Source: Gordonia tangerina (GTDB taxonomy: Bacteria; Actinomycetota; Actinomycetes; Mycobacteriales; Mycobacteriaceae). From it: 64,000 bases of DNA. A program made the position numbers and the translations under genes. The notes under the pieces are model-generated. The model made no database searches. It was not told where the DNA came from and saw nothing but the letters and a program-made list of their open reading frames with translations. Positions 48,813 through 57,168 of this stretch are shown piece by piece. Where the stretch lies: assembly GCF_021556435.1 (NCBI RefSeq), contig NZ_JAKGCU010000027.1:1-64000 (forward strand), read 5' to 3'. The stretch's first letter is position 1. Every line of letters starts with the position of its first letter.

Positions 48813-49322
48813 ATGCGAAGTCATCGTGCGCTGAGGTTGCTCTGTCGCGACACGCTGAAGGGTCTCGACCTCGACCTGCCGCTGGACGTCACCCAGCTGT
48901 GTGACCGGCACGGGGCTCGGCGTGGACGCCCGATCCGGTTGATCGCCCACCCGCTGCCGGTGGGTATGCCCAACGGTGTGTGGCTGGCCGCCGACGATGC
49001 GGACTACTTCTTCTACCAGGCCAATACGTCGCCGCTGCACCAGCAGCAGATCATCATCCACGAGTTCGGTCATCTCATCGCCGGACATCAGATCCTGGGT
49101 GCGGTGTCTGCGTCGGCGCTGACCGCGCCTGCCGACGACGACTCTGCCGATGCACTGAGTCGGACCTGCTACGCCGACGACCGCGAGTGGGAGGCCGAGA
49201 TGCTCGCGTCGATGATCCTGAGCTGGGCGGCCGAGGCCACCGAGGTGGTCGGCACGACCGCGCGCAACGACGACCTGCGGGGCATCCAGCGTCTTCTCGG
49301 CGGCCACAAGGGCTGGTTGTAG
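48813..49322 (+). CDS. ImmA/IrrE-family metallopeptidase
   Basis: 169 aa. The zinc motif HEFGH is intact in QQIIIHEFGHLIAGHQILG, with the glutamate-bearing EWEAEMLASMILSWAAEATE as third-ligand helix, as in ImmA and IrrE. The N-terminal part (LLCRDTLKGLDLDLPLDVTQ) is the small helical domain seen in regulators of this type. ImmA cleaves the ICEBs1 repressor and IrrE cleaves DdrO after DNA damage, so this enzyme probably acts on the XRE protein encoded 30 bp upstream. The 7-TM gene begins 2 bp downstream. The trigger is unknown. Confidence 0.92.
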   Translation: MRSHRALRLLCRDTLKGLDLDLPLDVTQLCDRHGARRGRPIRLIAHPLPVGMPNGVWLAADDADYFFYQANTSPLHQQQIIIHEFGHLIAGHQILGAVSASALTAPADDDSADALSRTCYADDREWEAEMLASMILSWAAEATEVVGTTARNDDLRGIQRLLGGHKGWL

Positions 49323-49324
49323 GC

Positions 49325-50422
49325 ATGATCGCCGTCGGAATCCTCAACACAGTCGCGGCCGTCGTGTTCACGGCCGCCTTGTGCTGGCGCCTGGAACAGA
49401 TCCGGCGTGAAGGCGGCGGGTTGCAGTCGATCGCGATGACCATCGCCATCGCCGCACTCACTCTGGCCTTCGTGGTCTCCGGCGCCGACGTCACCGAGGC
49501 GATCGACACGGTGACCTTCACCGGGGCGGCGCGGGTGTTGTTCTACGGGCTGCTCGCCGTCGGAGTGGCCGCGCTGATCATCGTCTTCTTCTTCCCCGGG
49601 CGCTCGACGTCACGCGAACGCCGGGCCGGGATCGAGGCGGTGCCGCTGGTCGTCGCGCTGATCGGACTGCAGATCACGATGCTGGTCATCCCGATTGACC
49701 TGCGCACCGAAGGTCTGTCGGTGTGGACCGCCCGCAACATCGCGTACGCGGTGTTCGTACTGATCGCCAGCGGCTACCTCACCTACGGATTCGTGGCGTG
49801 TGTCCGCAGCATCCGGCGGTTTCTGCAGCTGGCCGAGGGGTATCTGCGGACATCGCTGGTCCTGTTGCTGATCGGGTTGGTGTCCCTGACCGCCGGAGCG
49901 GTGACGCAGATCGTGTTCGTGATCGGTTCGGCGACACGCACCTTCGGCCAGGGCCGGCTGCTCGACGTGAGCGGGGTCTGTTCGGCCGTCGGCGTCGTCG
50001 CCTTCCTCGTCGGGATCAGCTACCCGATGCTGCGCGCGCGGTGGCATGCGATCACGTCTCGGCGCCGGTATCGACGGGAGATCGACGCGCTTGGACCACT
50101 CTGGGAGCTAGTGACCGAAGCGGTTCCCGAAGTGGTGCTTCCGGTTGGTGGGGCGCCGGCACCGGCTCTGCTCCTGCACCGACGCGTCGTGGAGATCCGC
50201 GACGCGCTCACCCAGCTGAGCCCGTATCTGACCGATGATTTCGAGGTCGTCGACGACGCCGCCCGCGCGGACATGATCTGGGCTGCCGTCGAGGAGTATG
50301 CGGTGGCGGGACCGCCGCGTGCTGCGGTGCGCGACGTCGTGCCCGGCGGCGCGGACATCGAGACCGACGCGGCGCCACTTGTGGCACTGTCCGCTGCGGT
50401 CGCCGCCCAGCCGGTGGGCTGA
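49325..50422 (+). CDS. 7-TM membrane protein of the XRE-ImmA operon (MAB_1171c/DUF6545-like)
   Basis: 365 aa from the ATG 2 bp after the peptidase stop. Seven hydrophobic segments cover residues 1-240, beginning MIAVGILNTVAAVVFTAALC and including AIAALTLAFVVSGADVTEAI and SLVLLLIGLVSLTAGAVTQI. A soluble tail of about 115 residues follows, with the LGPLWELVTEAVPEVVL and LLHRRVVEIRDALTQLSPYL blocks that I associate with MAB_1171c family proteins, annotated as putative transporters. These commonly accompany an XRE gene and an ImmA/IrrE gene in actinobacteria. The layout (receptor-like membrane part, cytosolic tail, peptidase, repressor) suggests a signal pathway; transport is unproven. Confidence 0.82.
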   Translation: MIAVGILNTVAAVVFTAALCWRLEQIRREGGGLQSIAMTIAIAALTLAFVVSGADVTEAIDTVTFTGAARVLFYGLLAVGVAALIIVFFFPGRSTSRERRAGIEAVPLVVALIGLQITMLVIPIDLRTEGLSVWTARNIAYAVFVLIASGYLTYGFVACVRSIRRFLQLAEGYLRTSLVLLLIGLVSLTAGAVTQIVFVIGSATRTFGQGRLLDVSGVCSAVGVVAFLVGISYPMLRARWHAITSRRRYRREIDALGPLWELVTEAVPEVVLPVGGAPAPALLLHRRVVEIRDALTQLSPYLTDDFEVVDDAARADMIWAAVEEYAVAGPPRAAVRDVVPGGADIETDAAPLVALSAAVAAQPVG

Positions 50423-50436
50423 AGCCGGCCCGCCGA

Positions 50437-51144
50437 TCAGCGCGAGCTGTGCACGGCCGCGTCATCGGCGGGATCGGTTGCTGCGGTGCGGCGCAGGTGC
50501 CGGAGGTAGAGGGTGCCGACGCCGAGCAGCACGACCACTGCGGACAGGGTGGCGATGATGGTGACCGCCGATGCGTCGGACAGTCCCTCCCACAGCAGCC
50601 AGGCGCCGAACCCGAAGAACAGCGCGGCCGCGCCTCGGGCGATGATGCGTTCGGGCAGATGCCGACCCAGCAGGGAGCCGACCGCGATGGCCAGCGCATC
50701 GGCCGCGACCATGCCGATGGTCGAACCGATCCACACGCCGAGCCAGTCGTTGTTGGTCGAGAGGGTGATGGTGGCGAGCATCGTCTTGTCGCCGAGTTCG
50801 GCGAGGAAGAACGACGACATGACAGCGAAGAACACCGATGCGCCCACCCGTTCGGCCTTGGTGGACTCGTCGTCGTCGAGGTGATCGCCCCGGATGGTCC
50901 ACAAGCCGAACACCAACATGGCCAGGCCCGCGAGGATCGACATCACGTCGGTGGGGATGGACAGGCCCAGGAAGTGTCCGAAGAACACTGACACCGCGTG
51001 CACCGCGGTGGTGGCCACGGTGATGGCGAGCAGCACCACCCACCACCGGTATCGGAGGGCGTAGGTCATGGCCATCAGCTGTGACTTGTCGCCGAGTTCG
51101 GCGACGAAGATCACGCCGAAACTCAACAACAGGGCAGCGATCAC
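50437..51144 (-). CDS. TMEM165/GDT1 (UPF0016) family manganese exporter
   Basis: 235 aa from a GTG start at 51144. The family has two copies of the E-x-G-D-[KR] motif in membrane helices; both are present: FGVIFVAELGDKSQLMAMTY and SSFFLAELGDKTMLATITLS. Six helices are visible. Homologues (MneA/MntX type) export Mn2+ or act as Mn/Ca-proton antiporters. It is convergent with the 7-TM gene (14-bp gap). Its leader contains a 12-nt long-range inverted repeat (51154-51244). The missing canonical Shine-Dalgarno sequence suggests expression control there. Confidence 0.9.
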   Translation of the reverse strand: MIAALLLSFGVIFVAELGDKSQLMAMTYALRYRWWVVLLAITVATTAVHAVSVFFGHFLGLSIPTDVMSILAGLAMLVFGLWTIRGDHLDDDESTKAERVGASVFFAVMSSFFLAELGDKTMLATITLSTNNDWLGVWIGSTIGMVAADALAIAVGSLLGRHLPERIIARGAAALFFGFGAWLLWEGLSDASAVTIIATLSAVVVLLGVGTLYLRHLRRTAATDPADDAAVHSSR

Positions 51145-51153
51145 GGAAGCTAC

Positions 51154-51244
51154 GTTAGGGTGCCCACACCTGGCCTCGCAACAGATCGCGGACCCGTATT
51201 TATGCAGGTAGGAGGCTCAAAAGAATAAGTTTGGGGACCCTAAC
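51154..51244 (-). promoter_or_regulatory. Candidate structured leader of the GDT1 exporter gene
   Basis: GTTAGGGTGCCC at 51154-51165 and GGGGACCCTAAC at 51233-51244 are complementary at 11 of 12 positions. They would close a stem around 67 nt ending 9 nt before the GTG start. Inside, GCCTC/GAGGC and ACCTG/CAGGT could also pair, in a crossed order. The known Mn2+ riboswitch (yybP-ykoY) core GGGGAGUA is not seen. It could be a new leader structure or a pair of protein-binding sites. Confidence 0.4.
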
Positions 51245-51552
51245 TCTTGGGTGTTGTGAGGCGTAGGGCACTCGGTGCAGGTCAGGCTGTCTGGGGTGAC
51301 TGCCACATCAGTGAAACCTCGCTCGCGGACGTCTGAGTACGTGTCCCGCCCGCTACCGAGACCGACGGGATCTGCTCAACCACCCAACCGGCGATGCGCC
51401 CCTCCTGCTGCCCTGGTATCTGCTTGCCGGGGCGCCTCATCGAACGAGGAGGTCTGCCGCTGGGGCATCCCTGGCAGTCACACATCCGCTGCGCGAGGCG
51501 TTGCCGGGTGACGTAAGCGCGTATCGGCGGCGACGTCGTCCGCTGGAGGATC
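51245..51552. other. Gene-poor stretch downstream of the PIN remnant
   Basis: These 308 bp hold short open frames on both strands with no family I recognise. Base composition and codon use are unlike the neighbours. Together with the lower-GC area up to about 52200 it looks like remains of an acquired module. No tRNA, terminal repeat or integrase fragment is seen. Confidence 0.35.
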
Positions 51553-52083
51553 TCAACTCGTAGCGGCTCGTATCATCTCGACGGCGTCGACCATCCCGTA
51601 TCGCTCTTCGAGTACGTCGAGCACGCGCCGGAAGGTTTCCGGAGGGTTGGTGCGCCGGGTGATCATTGTCCGCAGGGCCCGCACCGCAGCGTCGGCCGAG
51701 ACGGCGACTGTGTCAGCAATGAACAGAACAGGCCTGACAACGCGGATATGGCCGGGTACTTTTCCTTGGGGCAGGTCTGAGATGTTGTCGGAGACGATTG
51801 CCTCTGCGCCACCGACGACGGCTGCAGCCACGAGGTGCTCATCATCTGGATCTGGGAGTTCGAAAGAGCCGTCCAGCACCTCCCATCCAGCGACGTAGGC
51901 GTCATTGAACGCACCTGCCATCTGCTGGACGAGGTGAGCTGCTCGTGCTGCTGCGTCAGCCGGATTGGCGCCGCGATCGATGAGTTTGCACGCTTCGTGG
52001 TACTCGAGTTCTTCGGGGATGGCGTCCGACCATAGGGGACGATAGAGGCTTTCTGACCCCATAGTCGTGACACTGACTACCAC
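51553..52083 (-). pseudogene. PIN-domain toxin lacking its N-terminus
   Basis: This frame of 176 codons begins at a GTG and enters the PIN fold late, at SLYRPLWSDAIPEELEYHEA. The middle and late parts are good: RAAHLVQQMAGAFNDAYVAG, ELPDPDDEHLVAAAVVGGAE and AIVSDNISDLP. Full-length relatives start about 20 residues earlier, with a strand and the first catalytic Asp (as in LLDTCVL-type starts). That segment is absent and is not found in another frame upstream. Without this Asp the nuclease is probably dead, so I call a remnant, though it is translated-looking and coupled to a 34-aa frame. GC is below average, consistent with transfer. Confidence 0.6.
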
Positions 52084-52181
52084 TTGTCATCGCCGAAAGT
52101 GAAGGCCCGGTCCTCGCCTTCCTCTGACATGTCCATGCCCATCTTGCGTTTCCACGTGTCTGGAACATGGATGGCTGTCAT
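52077..52181 (-). CDS. Small protein (34 aa) coupled to the truncated PIN gene
   Basis: The ATG at 52181 stands 5 nt after a perfect AGGAGG, the best Shine-Dalgarno sequence in this region. The product reads MTAIHVPDTWKRKMGMDMSE and then an acidic part ending FGDDKW. The stop overlaps the GTG of the PIN frame by 7 bp, an arrangement like antitoxin-toxin pairs. It does not resemble a known antitoxin and has no HTH; it could also be a leader peptide. Between it and the gene at 52379 there are about 200 bp with nothing recognised. Confidence 0.5.
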   Translation of the reverse strand: MTAIHVPDTWKRKMGMDMSEEGEDRAFTFGDDKW

Positions 52182-52378
52182 CTCGACCTCCTGCTTCGCT
52201 TGTCGGTCGGGTCCGACCGGGTGGACCTCGGTCCAGCGATTGGGTCCGGGCGATGACCCATGGGCACGCAGACGTCGGGTATTCGCCAGCCAAGCACCGG
52301 CTCGCGATGCATCCACCTGGACCTGCCGAACTCAGGAAACGATTTCCCGACGCACGACGCCAGATCTCGACGATCTCG

Positions 52379-52903
52379 TCAGGCCGCCAGCAACATCGCC
52401 AGTACCGCGGTGTCGGGGTCGGCGTTGGGGTCGATCCCGACCTGGTTGCGCAGATTCACCACCGTGCCGTCGGCCTCGGCCTCGGCCCAGCCGGCGCGGT
52501 GTTCGAGACCGAGTTCGGGCAGACCGGGCAGCAGCACGCATCCGGAGGCGACGTCGGCGCACTCCGGCAACGACGGTCGGGTCTGCGACGGCGGGTGCAG
52601 CATCACCAGCGCCGGCGGATTGGTGAGGAAGCGGCCCGCCTCCACGAAGCTGTCGTCGACGACGTTGCCCACCGCGACCATCATTCCGACCGCGTCGGCG
52701 TCGGCATCGTCGGGACGCTCTTCGACGACCCCGAAGATGGTGGTGGTGGGCAGGAAGCCGGGCCGGCACGCGATCCGGACGGAGGCCACCAGCGTCTGGG
52801 TCCATTCGAGCGTCGACTCGGGCCACCGACCCGAGATCAGGATGCCGTTGAGTTCCCCTTCGAAGTGGAACGGCGTCAGGCCGATGGGTATGGAAGTCGT
52901 CAT
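52379..52903 (-). CDS. Conserved hypothetical protein
   Basis: 174 aa from the ATG at 52903, 7 nt after GAGGGAG. The sequence begins MTTSIPIGLTPFHFEGELNG and alternates strands and loops (TLVASVRIACRPGFLPTTTI, DADAVGMMVAVGNVVDDSFV, NPPALVMLHPPSQTRPSLPE). It has no signal peptide or membrane segment, and an acidic composition. It looks like a globular actinobacterial protein with good codon use. I do not recognise a family. It is divergent from the ECF transporter genes (about 240 bp between starts). Confidence 0.7.
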   Translation of the reverse strand: MTTSIPIGLTPFHFEGELNGILISGRWPESTLEWTQTLVASVRIACRPGFLPTTTIFGVVEERPDDADADAVGMMVAVGNVVDDSFVEAGRFLTNPPALVMLHPPSQTRPSLPECADVASGCVLLPGLPELGLEHRAGWAEAEADGTVVNLRNQVGIDPNADPDTAVLAMLLAA

Positions 52904-53146
52904 CACTGATCTCCCTCTGCCACAGGGTTCTTACTCCCGGACGAGGACCCGGATCGAAAATCGGATCCTGTGGAAGAAGAATCCACCTCGACGCCGGTGC
53001 TGACAACTCGAACACGGTTGTTGTGACGGTTCTTTTACACGACGTAACCCGGGTGTGGACGCTCGGACGCCACCGGCCGAGCGTCCTGGGTGTGATGAGG
53101 CGGACACACGGCGGGACCGTCGGACCCACCAGGCACACTGGATGAG

Positions 53147-55234
53147 GTGAGTAAGTCTGTTCCGCTGCGCCCAATGGAGATGGCGTCAATCGCGATCTTC
53201 GGTGGCCTGACGGTCGCGGCGATCGTGGTCGCCGCTGTGGTGCCGCTGGCGACGGCGGTCGGATTGTTGGCGCCGGTCCCGCTGGCCCTGGTCGCCGCGC
53301 GCACGCGGCCGCGGGCGTTGATCGCGGCGTCGGTGGCCGCCACCGGGGTCAGTTTCGCGATGGCGGGCACCGGGGCGGCGGCCACGGTGCTCGGGTCGGC
53401 GCTGGTCGGCGGCATCGTCGGCGACACCAAACGGCGTGGCCGAGGCATCGGCACCCTCGCAGTCGCGGGACTTGTCGCTGCCCCGGTGATCGGCGGGATC
53501 TCGGTGCTGCTGCTGCTCATCCTGGTGCCGTTGCGCACGTTGGCTCTGGAGGCCCTCGGCAATACCGTCGGCGGCCTGGTGAAACTGCTCAACCAGGTTC
53601 CGGGGCTGTCCGGACTGGCCGACACCGTCGACTCGCTCGGCACCAGCATGGTCGATCACTGGTGGGTGTGGATGTGGGTGTCCGGCGCGTTGGGGACTGT
53701 GATGTCGCTGGCGGTGGCCTGGTGGTTGCTCGGCGGGGTCATCGCCCGGCTCGCCGACATCCCGAGCGAGGACACCCTGGACGCGGGCACCGTGGATACC
53801 GAATCGGCGCAGGTGGCGCCGTTGCCCCTGCACCTGACCGACGTCGGGTTCCGCTACCGGCCGGACGGTCCGGTGGTGCTCGACGCCGTCGACGTATCGG
53901 TGGGCAGCGGTGAGTTCGTCGCAGTGGTGGGGGCGAACGGGTCGGGCAAGTCCACCCTGGCCAAGATCCTCGCCGGCCGGGCGCCGACGACGGGCTCGGT
54001 GACACGGCCCGGCGCCGCCGGTCTCGGACGCCACGGCGGCACGGCGATGGTGCTGCAGCGACCAGAGACCCAGATGCTCGGCTCGCGGGTGGCCGACGAC
54101 GTCGTGTGGGGTCTGCCCTTCGGCGCCGAGGTGGACGTGGAGGGTCTGCTCGGTGAGGTCGGGCTGGCCGGTTTGGGGGATCGCGAGACGTCGGATCTGT
54201 CCGGCGGTCAGCAGCAACGGCTGGCCATCGCCGCCGCCCTGGCGCGTGACCCGGCTCTGCTGGTGGCCGACGAGGTGACCTCGATGGTCGACCCGGAAGG
54301 TCGGGACGAACTGCTGGCGCTGCTCGCCGATCTGCCGCGCCGGCGCGGCATGACCGTCGTGCTGATCACCCATCGGGGGGCCGAGGCCGCCGCCGCCGAC
54401 CGCATCATCCACTTGCACAACGGTCGGGTGATCCCGCATCCGCCGCACTGGGTGCCGCGCCCCGGCATGGTCGAGGAACCGGCCCGGCCGACGCCGGTGG
54501 CGCAGGCCGGCGGGTTCGGTCCGCGGCCGGCGCAGCCGCTGCTGATGCTGCAGGGGGTCGGGCACACCTATCTCGCCGGTTCGCCGTGGGCGGTGCGCGC
54601 GCTGCACGACGTGTCGATCACCGTGCATCGCGGCGACGGGCTGCTCATCGTCGGCGGAAACGGTTCGGGCAAGACCACCCTGGCGTGGGTGATGGCCGGA
54701 CTGATCGGGCCGTCGGAGGGGACCGCGACCCTCGACGGCGCGCCGAGTACCGACAAGGTCGGGGAGGTCGCACTGGCGTTCCAGCACGCCCGCCTGCAGT
54801 TGCAGAAGCAGACCGTCGGCGACGAGATCATGGCCGCCGGCGGAATCGAGGTCGGCAGCGCGGAGGTCGCCCGGGTACTCGAGGCGGTGGGCTTGCCGCG
54901 TGAGATGGCCGCGCGCCGAACCGATTCCCTCAGCGGCGGCCAGATGCGTCGGGTGGTGCTCGCCGGGCTCATCGCGCGGCGACCCAAGGTGTTGATCCTC
55001 GACGAACCGCTCGCTGGGGTGGACCCGTATGCCCGTGCCGAGATCGTCGAGATGCTCGGACGGCTGCGTGCCGAGGGGATGACGATCGTGATCATCTCGC
55101 ACGATCTGTCCGATCTCGACGCGGTGGTCAGTCGGCGGGTTCGGCTCACCGACGGCACGTTGACGGTGGTCGACGCCCCGGGGATCTCCGGGCAGCAGTC
55201 GTTTCAGCGTGCAACCGGGGAGGCTGCCGAATGA
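53147..55234 (+). CDS. ECF-type ABC transporter: membrane domain fused to two ATPase domains
   Basis: 695 aa. The N-terminal 210 residues form five or six membrane helices that resemble the substrate-binding S component (LRPMEMASIAIFGGLTVAAI, WVWMWVSGALGTVMSLAVAW). Two ABC ATPase domains follow. Domain 1 has Walker A GANGSGKST, signature LSGGQQQRLA and Walker B ALLVADEVTS. Domain 2 has GGNGSGKTT, LSGGQMRRVV and VLILDEPLAGVD. This is the layout of the mycobacterial Rv2326c-type protein. With EcfT, whose start overlaps the stop by 4 bp, it would form a complete ECF importer for a vitamin or metal. The substrate is unknown. Confidence 0.92.
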   Translation: MSKSVPLRPMEMASIAIFGGLTVAAIVVAAVVPLATAVGLLAPVPLALVAARTRPRALIAASVAATGVSFAMAGTGAAATVLGSALVGGIVGDTKRRGRGIGTLAVAGLVAAPVIGGISVLLLLILVPLRTLALEALGNTVGGLVKLLNQVPGLSGLADTVDSLGTSMVDHWWVWMWVSGALGTVMSLAVAWWLLGGVIARLADIPSEDTLDAGTVDTESAQVAPLPLHLTDVGFRYRPDGPVVLDAVDVSVGSGEFVAVVGANGSGKSTLAKILAGRAPTTGSVTRPGAAGLGRHGGTAMVLQRPETQMLGSRVADDVVWGLPFGAEVDVEGLLGEVGLAGLGDRETSDLSGGQQQRLAIAAALARDPALLVADEVTSMVDPEGRDELLALLADLPRRRGMTVVLITHRGAEAAAADRIIHLHNGRVIPHPPHWVPRPGMVEEPARPTPVAQAGGFGPRPAQPLLMLQGVGHTYLAGSPWAVRALHDVSITVHRGDGLLIVGGNGSGKTTLAWVMAGLIGPSEGTATLDGAPSTDKVGEVALAFQHARLQLQKQTVGDEIMAAGGIEVGSAEVARVLEAVGLPREMAARRTDSLSGGQMRRVVLAGLIARRPKVLILDEPLAGVDPYARAEIVEMLGRLRAEGMTIVIISHDLSDLDAVVSRRVRLTDGTLTVVDAPGISGQQSFQRATGEAAE

Positions 55235-55980
55235 GTGTGCGTACGATCCCGCTGCGCCAGGTGCCCGGCGACTCCATGGTTCATCGTCTGTGGGCGGGCA
55301 CGAAACTCATCGTCGTGCTGCTGCTCAGCGTGATGACGTGGGTGCTGCCGTCGTGGCCGTCGCTGGGCATGGTGGCGGCGTTCGTGGTGATCACCGCGAT
55401 TGCCGCCGGCATCCCGTTGGGTGCCATCCCGCGGCCGCCCTGGTGGTTCTGGGGTCTGATCATCGCCGGCGGCCTGCTCAACGTGATGTTCGGTCCAGCG
55501 GCGCTAATCGTGTACCTGCGGGCGGTCACCCTCGGGTTGGTGTTGGTGGCGAGTTCGATCCTGGTGATCTGGACGACGCCGATGGCCGACATCGCCCCGG
55601 CGATCGCGACCCTGATGCGGCCATTGCGTATCTTCCGGCTGCCGGTCGACGAGTGGGCTGTCGCCATCGCTTTGTGTCTGCGGGGGATGCCGATGCTGAT
55701 CGACGAACTGCGCATGTTGCGGGCAGCGCATCGGCTGCGGCCGTCGGCGCCACCGCGCAGCGGCCATCCGGCGGCGGAAATGGGCGTGCTCGACATGATC
55801 ACCGCCGCGATGTCGAGTGCGTTGCGGCGCAGTTCGGAGATGGCCGAGGCCATCACCGCTCGCGGCGGTACCGGCCGGCTGGCGGCTTACCCGTCGCGGC
55901 CGGGTCGCACCGATGCGGTGGTGCTGGCGGTGGTCGGCGTTGCGTGTGCCGCGGCGATCACGGTAACGATCCTGCTCTGA
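55231..55980 (+). CDS. ECF transporter transmembrane (T) component
   Basis: 249 aa, starting in an ATGA overlap with the preceding ATPase gene. EcfT family features include GTKLIVVLLLSVMTWVLPSW and the two coupling-helix regions around RPLRIFRLPVDEWAVAIALC and LRMLRAAHRLRPSAPPRSGH, which dock on the ATPases, plus LRRSSEMAEAITARGGTGRL near the end. It is the membrane scaffold of the importer. A strong bidirectional terminator follows 21 bp downstream. Confidence 0.92.
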   Translation: MSVRTIPLRQVPGDSMVHRLWAGTKLIVVLLLSVMTWVLPSWPSLGMVAAFVVITAIAAGIPLGAIPRPPWWFWGLIIAGGLLNVMFGPAALIVYLRAVTLGLVLVASSILVIWTTPMADIAPAIATLMRPLRIFRLPVDEWAVAIALCLRGMPMLIDELRMLRAAHRLRPSAPPRSGHPAAEMGVLDMITAAMSSALRRSSEMAEAITARGGTGRLAAYPSRPGRTDAVVLAVVGVACAAAITVTILL

Positions 55981-56001
55981 GCAGGCCCCCCTACAGATAA
56001 A

Positions 56002-56035
56002 CGCCGCCCGGCTCGGAGATCCGAACCGGGCGGCG
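56002..56035. terminator. Bidirectional terminator between ecfT and sodA
   Basis: A 10-bp perfect stem (CGCCGCCCGG at 56002-56011 with CCGGGCGGCG at 56026-56035) extends inward by four more pairs (TCGG/CCGA) past one C.A mismatch, with a 4-nt loop AGAT. It lies between convergent genes, 21 bp after ecfT and 25 bp after the sodA stop. Confidence 0.75.
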
Positions 56036-56060
56036 CTGCACATCTGCTGCCGACGGGGCG

Positions 56061-56690
56061 TCAGGCCGGGACGATGAGTCCCTTGCCCTGGCTGCTCGCG
56101 GTGGCGTAGCGCTCCGCGGCGTCGGCCCAGTTGACGACGTTCCACCAGGCCTTGACGTAGTCGGGCTTCACGTTCTGGTAGTCGAGGTAGAAGGCGTGCT
56201 CCCACATGTCGAGCATGACGACCGGGATGATGGCCGCGGGGATGTTGCCGCTCTGGTCGGTGAGCTGCAGGATTACCAGCTTGCCGCCGATGGTGTCGTA
56301 ACCCAGGATCGCCCAGCCGCTGCCCTGCAGCGTGGTGGCGGCGGCGGTGAAGTGTGCCTGGAACTTGTCGAAGCTGCCGAACTGATCGTCGATCGCGGCG
56401 GCCAGATCACCCTCGGGCTTGTCGCCTCCGTTGGGCGACAGGTTCTTCCAGAAGATGGAGTGGTTGGTGTGGCCACCGAGATGGAAAGCGAGCGTCGACG
56501 ACAGGCCGTACACCTTGTCGGCGATGGTGCCGTCCTCGCGGGCCGCGGCCAGCTTCTCCAGAGTGGTGTTGGCGCCCTTGACGTAAGTGGCGTGGTGCTT
56601 GTCGTGATGGAGCTCCATGATCCTGCCGGAGATATGCGGCTCGAGCGCCGCATAGTCGTAAGGGAGATCCGGCAAGGTGTATTCAGCCAC
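56061..56690 (-). CDS. sodA: Superoxide dismutase, Fe/Mn type
   Basis: It converts superoxide to hydrogen peroxide and oxygen. 209 aa, as in mycobacterial SodA. Metal ligands are the first His of [17 protein letters not shown] (His28), the second His of [16 protein letters not shown], and the Asp and His of [20 protein letters not shown]. No signal peptide is present; mycobacterial homologues are exported without one. Metal choice (Fe or Mn) cannot be read with certainty. A GDT1-type manganese exporter gene lies 5 kb away. Confidence 0.97.
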   Translation of the reverse strand: MAEYTLPDLPYDYAALEPHISGRIMELHHDKHHATYVKGANTTLEKLAAAREDGTIADKVYGLSSTLAFHLGGHTNHSIFWKNLSPNGGDKPEGDLAAAIDDQFGSFDKFQAHFTAAATTLQGSGWAILGYDTIGGKLVILQLTDQSGNIPAAIIPVVMLDMWEHAFYLDYQNVKPDYVKAWWNVVNWADAAERYATASSQGKGLIVPA

Positions 56691-56884
56691 GATAATCCTC
56701 TCTGAGGTGCTGCTCGTTTGTCACTGCGCGCGTGGATCACAGGCATCGGACAACGGAGCCCGATGTCGGGTAGCGCGAGTACTTCCACCCTTACCCACCA
56801 CATGGGCGATTGCAAACACTGCGGCACAATCTACTTCAAGTGTGGTTGAAGTCTGCGGGCCGAGAATCGGCCCGGAAAAGTAGC

Positions 56885-57037
56885 TCAGAGCAGCATCAAC
56901 AGGACGAGGAGGGCAACCAGTGCGAGGGTGCTCGCGGCCGTCCCGACGCACGCCGACCGGACGTCATAGGTGGCGCGCGGGGTGCTCGGCCGAGAGCCGA
57001 GGGCCCGCCGGAGTTCAGAACTCGCGTGCGTTGCCAT
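56885..57037 (-). CDS. Possible small membrane protein (50 aa)
   Basis: ATG at 57037 with GAAGGGTG 6 nt upstream; stop TGA at 56885-56887. The product begins MATHASSELRRALGSRPSTP, has a basic cytosolic half, and ends in one clear membrane helix (VGTAASTLALVALLVLLMLL). The length, single helix and ribosome-binding site fit a genuine small membrane protein. It sits upstream of sodA in the same direction (194 bp apart) and divergent from msrA. No family is recognised. Confidence 0.5.
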   Translation of the reverse strand: MATHASSELRRALGSRPSTPRATYDVRSACVGTAASTLALVALLVLLMLL

Positions 57038-57168
57038 GAACACCCTTCGTCGTCGCTGATCCCAGCCGGAGTGACCATGATCACAACCCCGACGTGGGGG
57101 ACATGATAGGCAGACCTTGCGAAATCCATCAACCCGTGGCGGCGCCGGCGACGCGTAGGATCGGACTC

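Noticed and set aside
51154-51244. Known manganese riboswitch (yybP-ykoY) or IdeR/DtxR box upstream of the GDT1 gene
   Set aside because: The conserved GGGGAGUA core and the TTAGGTTAGGCTAACCTAA-type box were looked for and are absent; only an unassigned inverted repeat remains.
51275-51511. Short open frames on both strands in the gap after the PIN remnant
   Set aside because: No ribosome-binding site, no recognisable domain, and atypical composition; not supported as genes.
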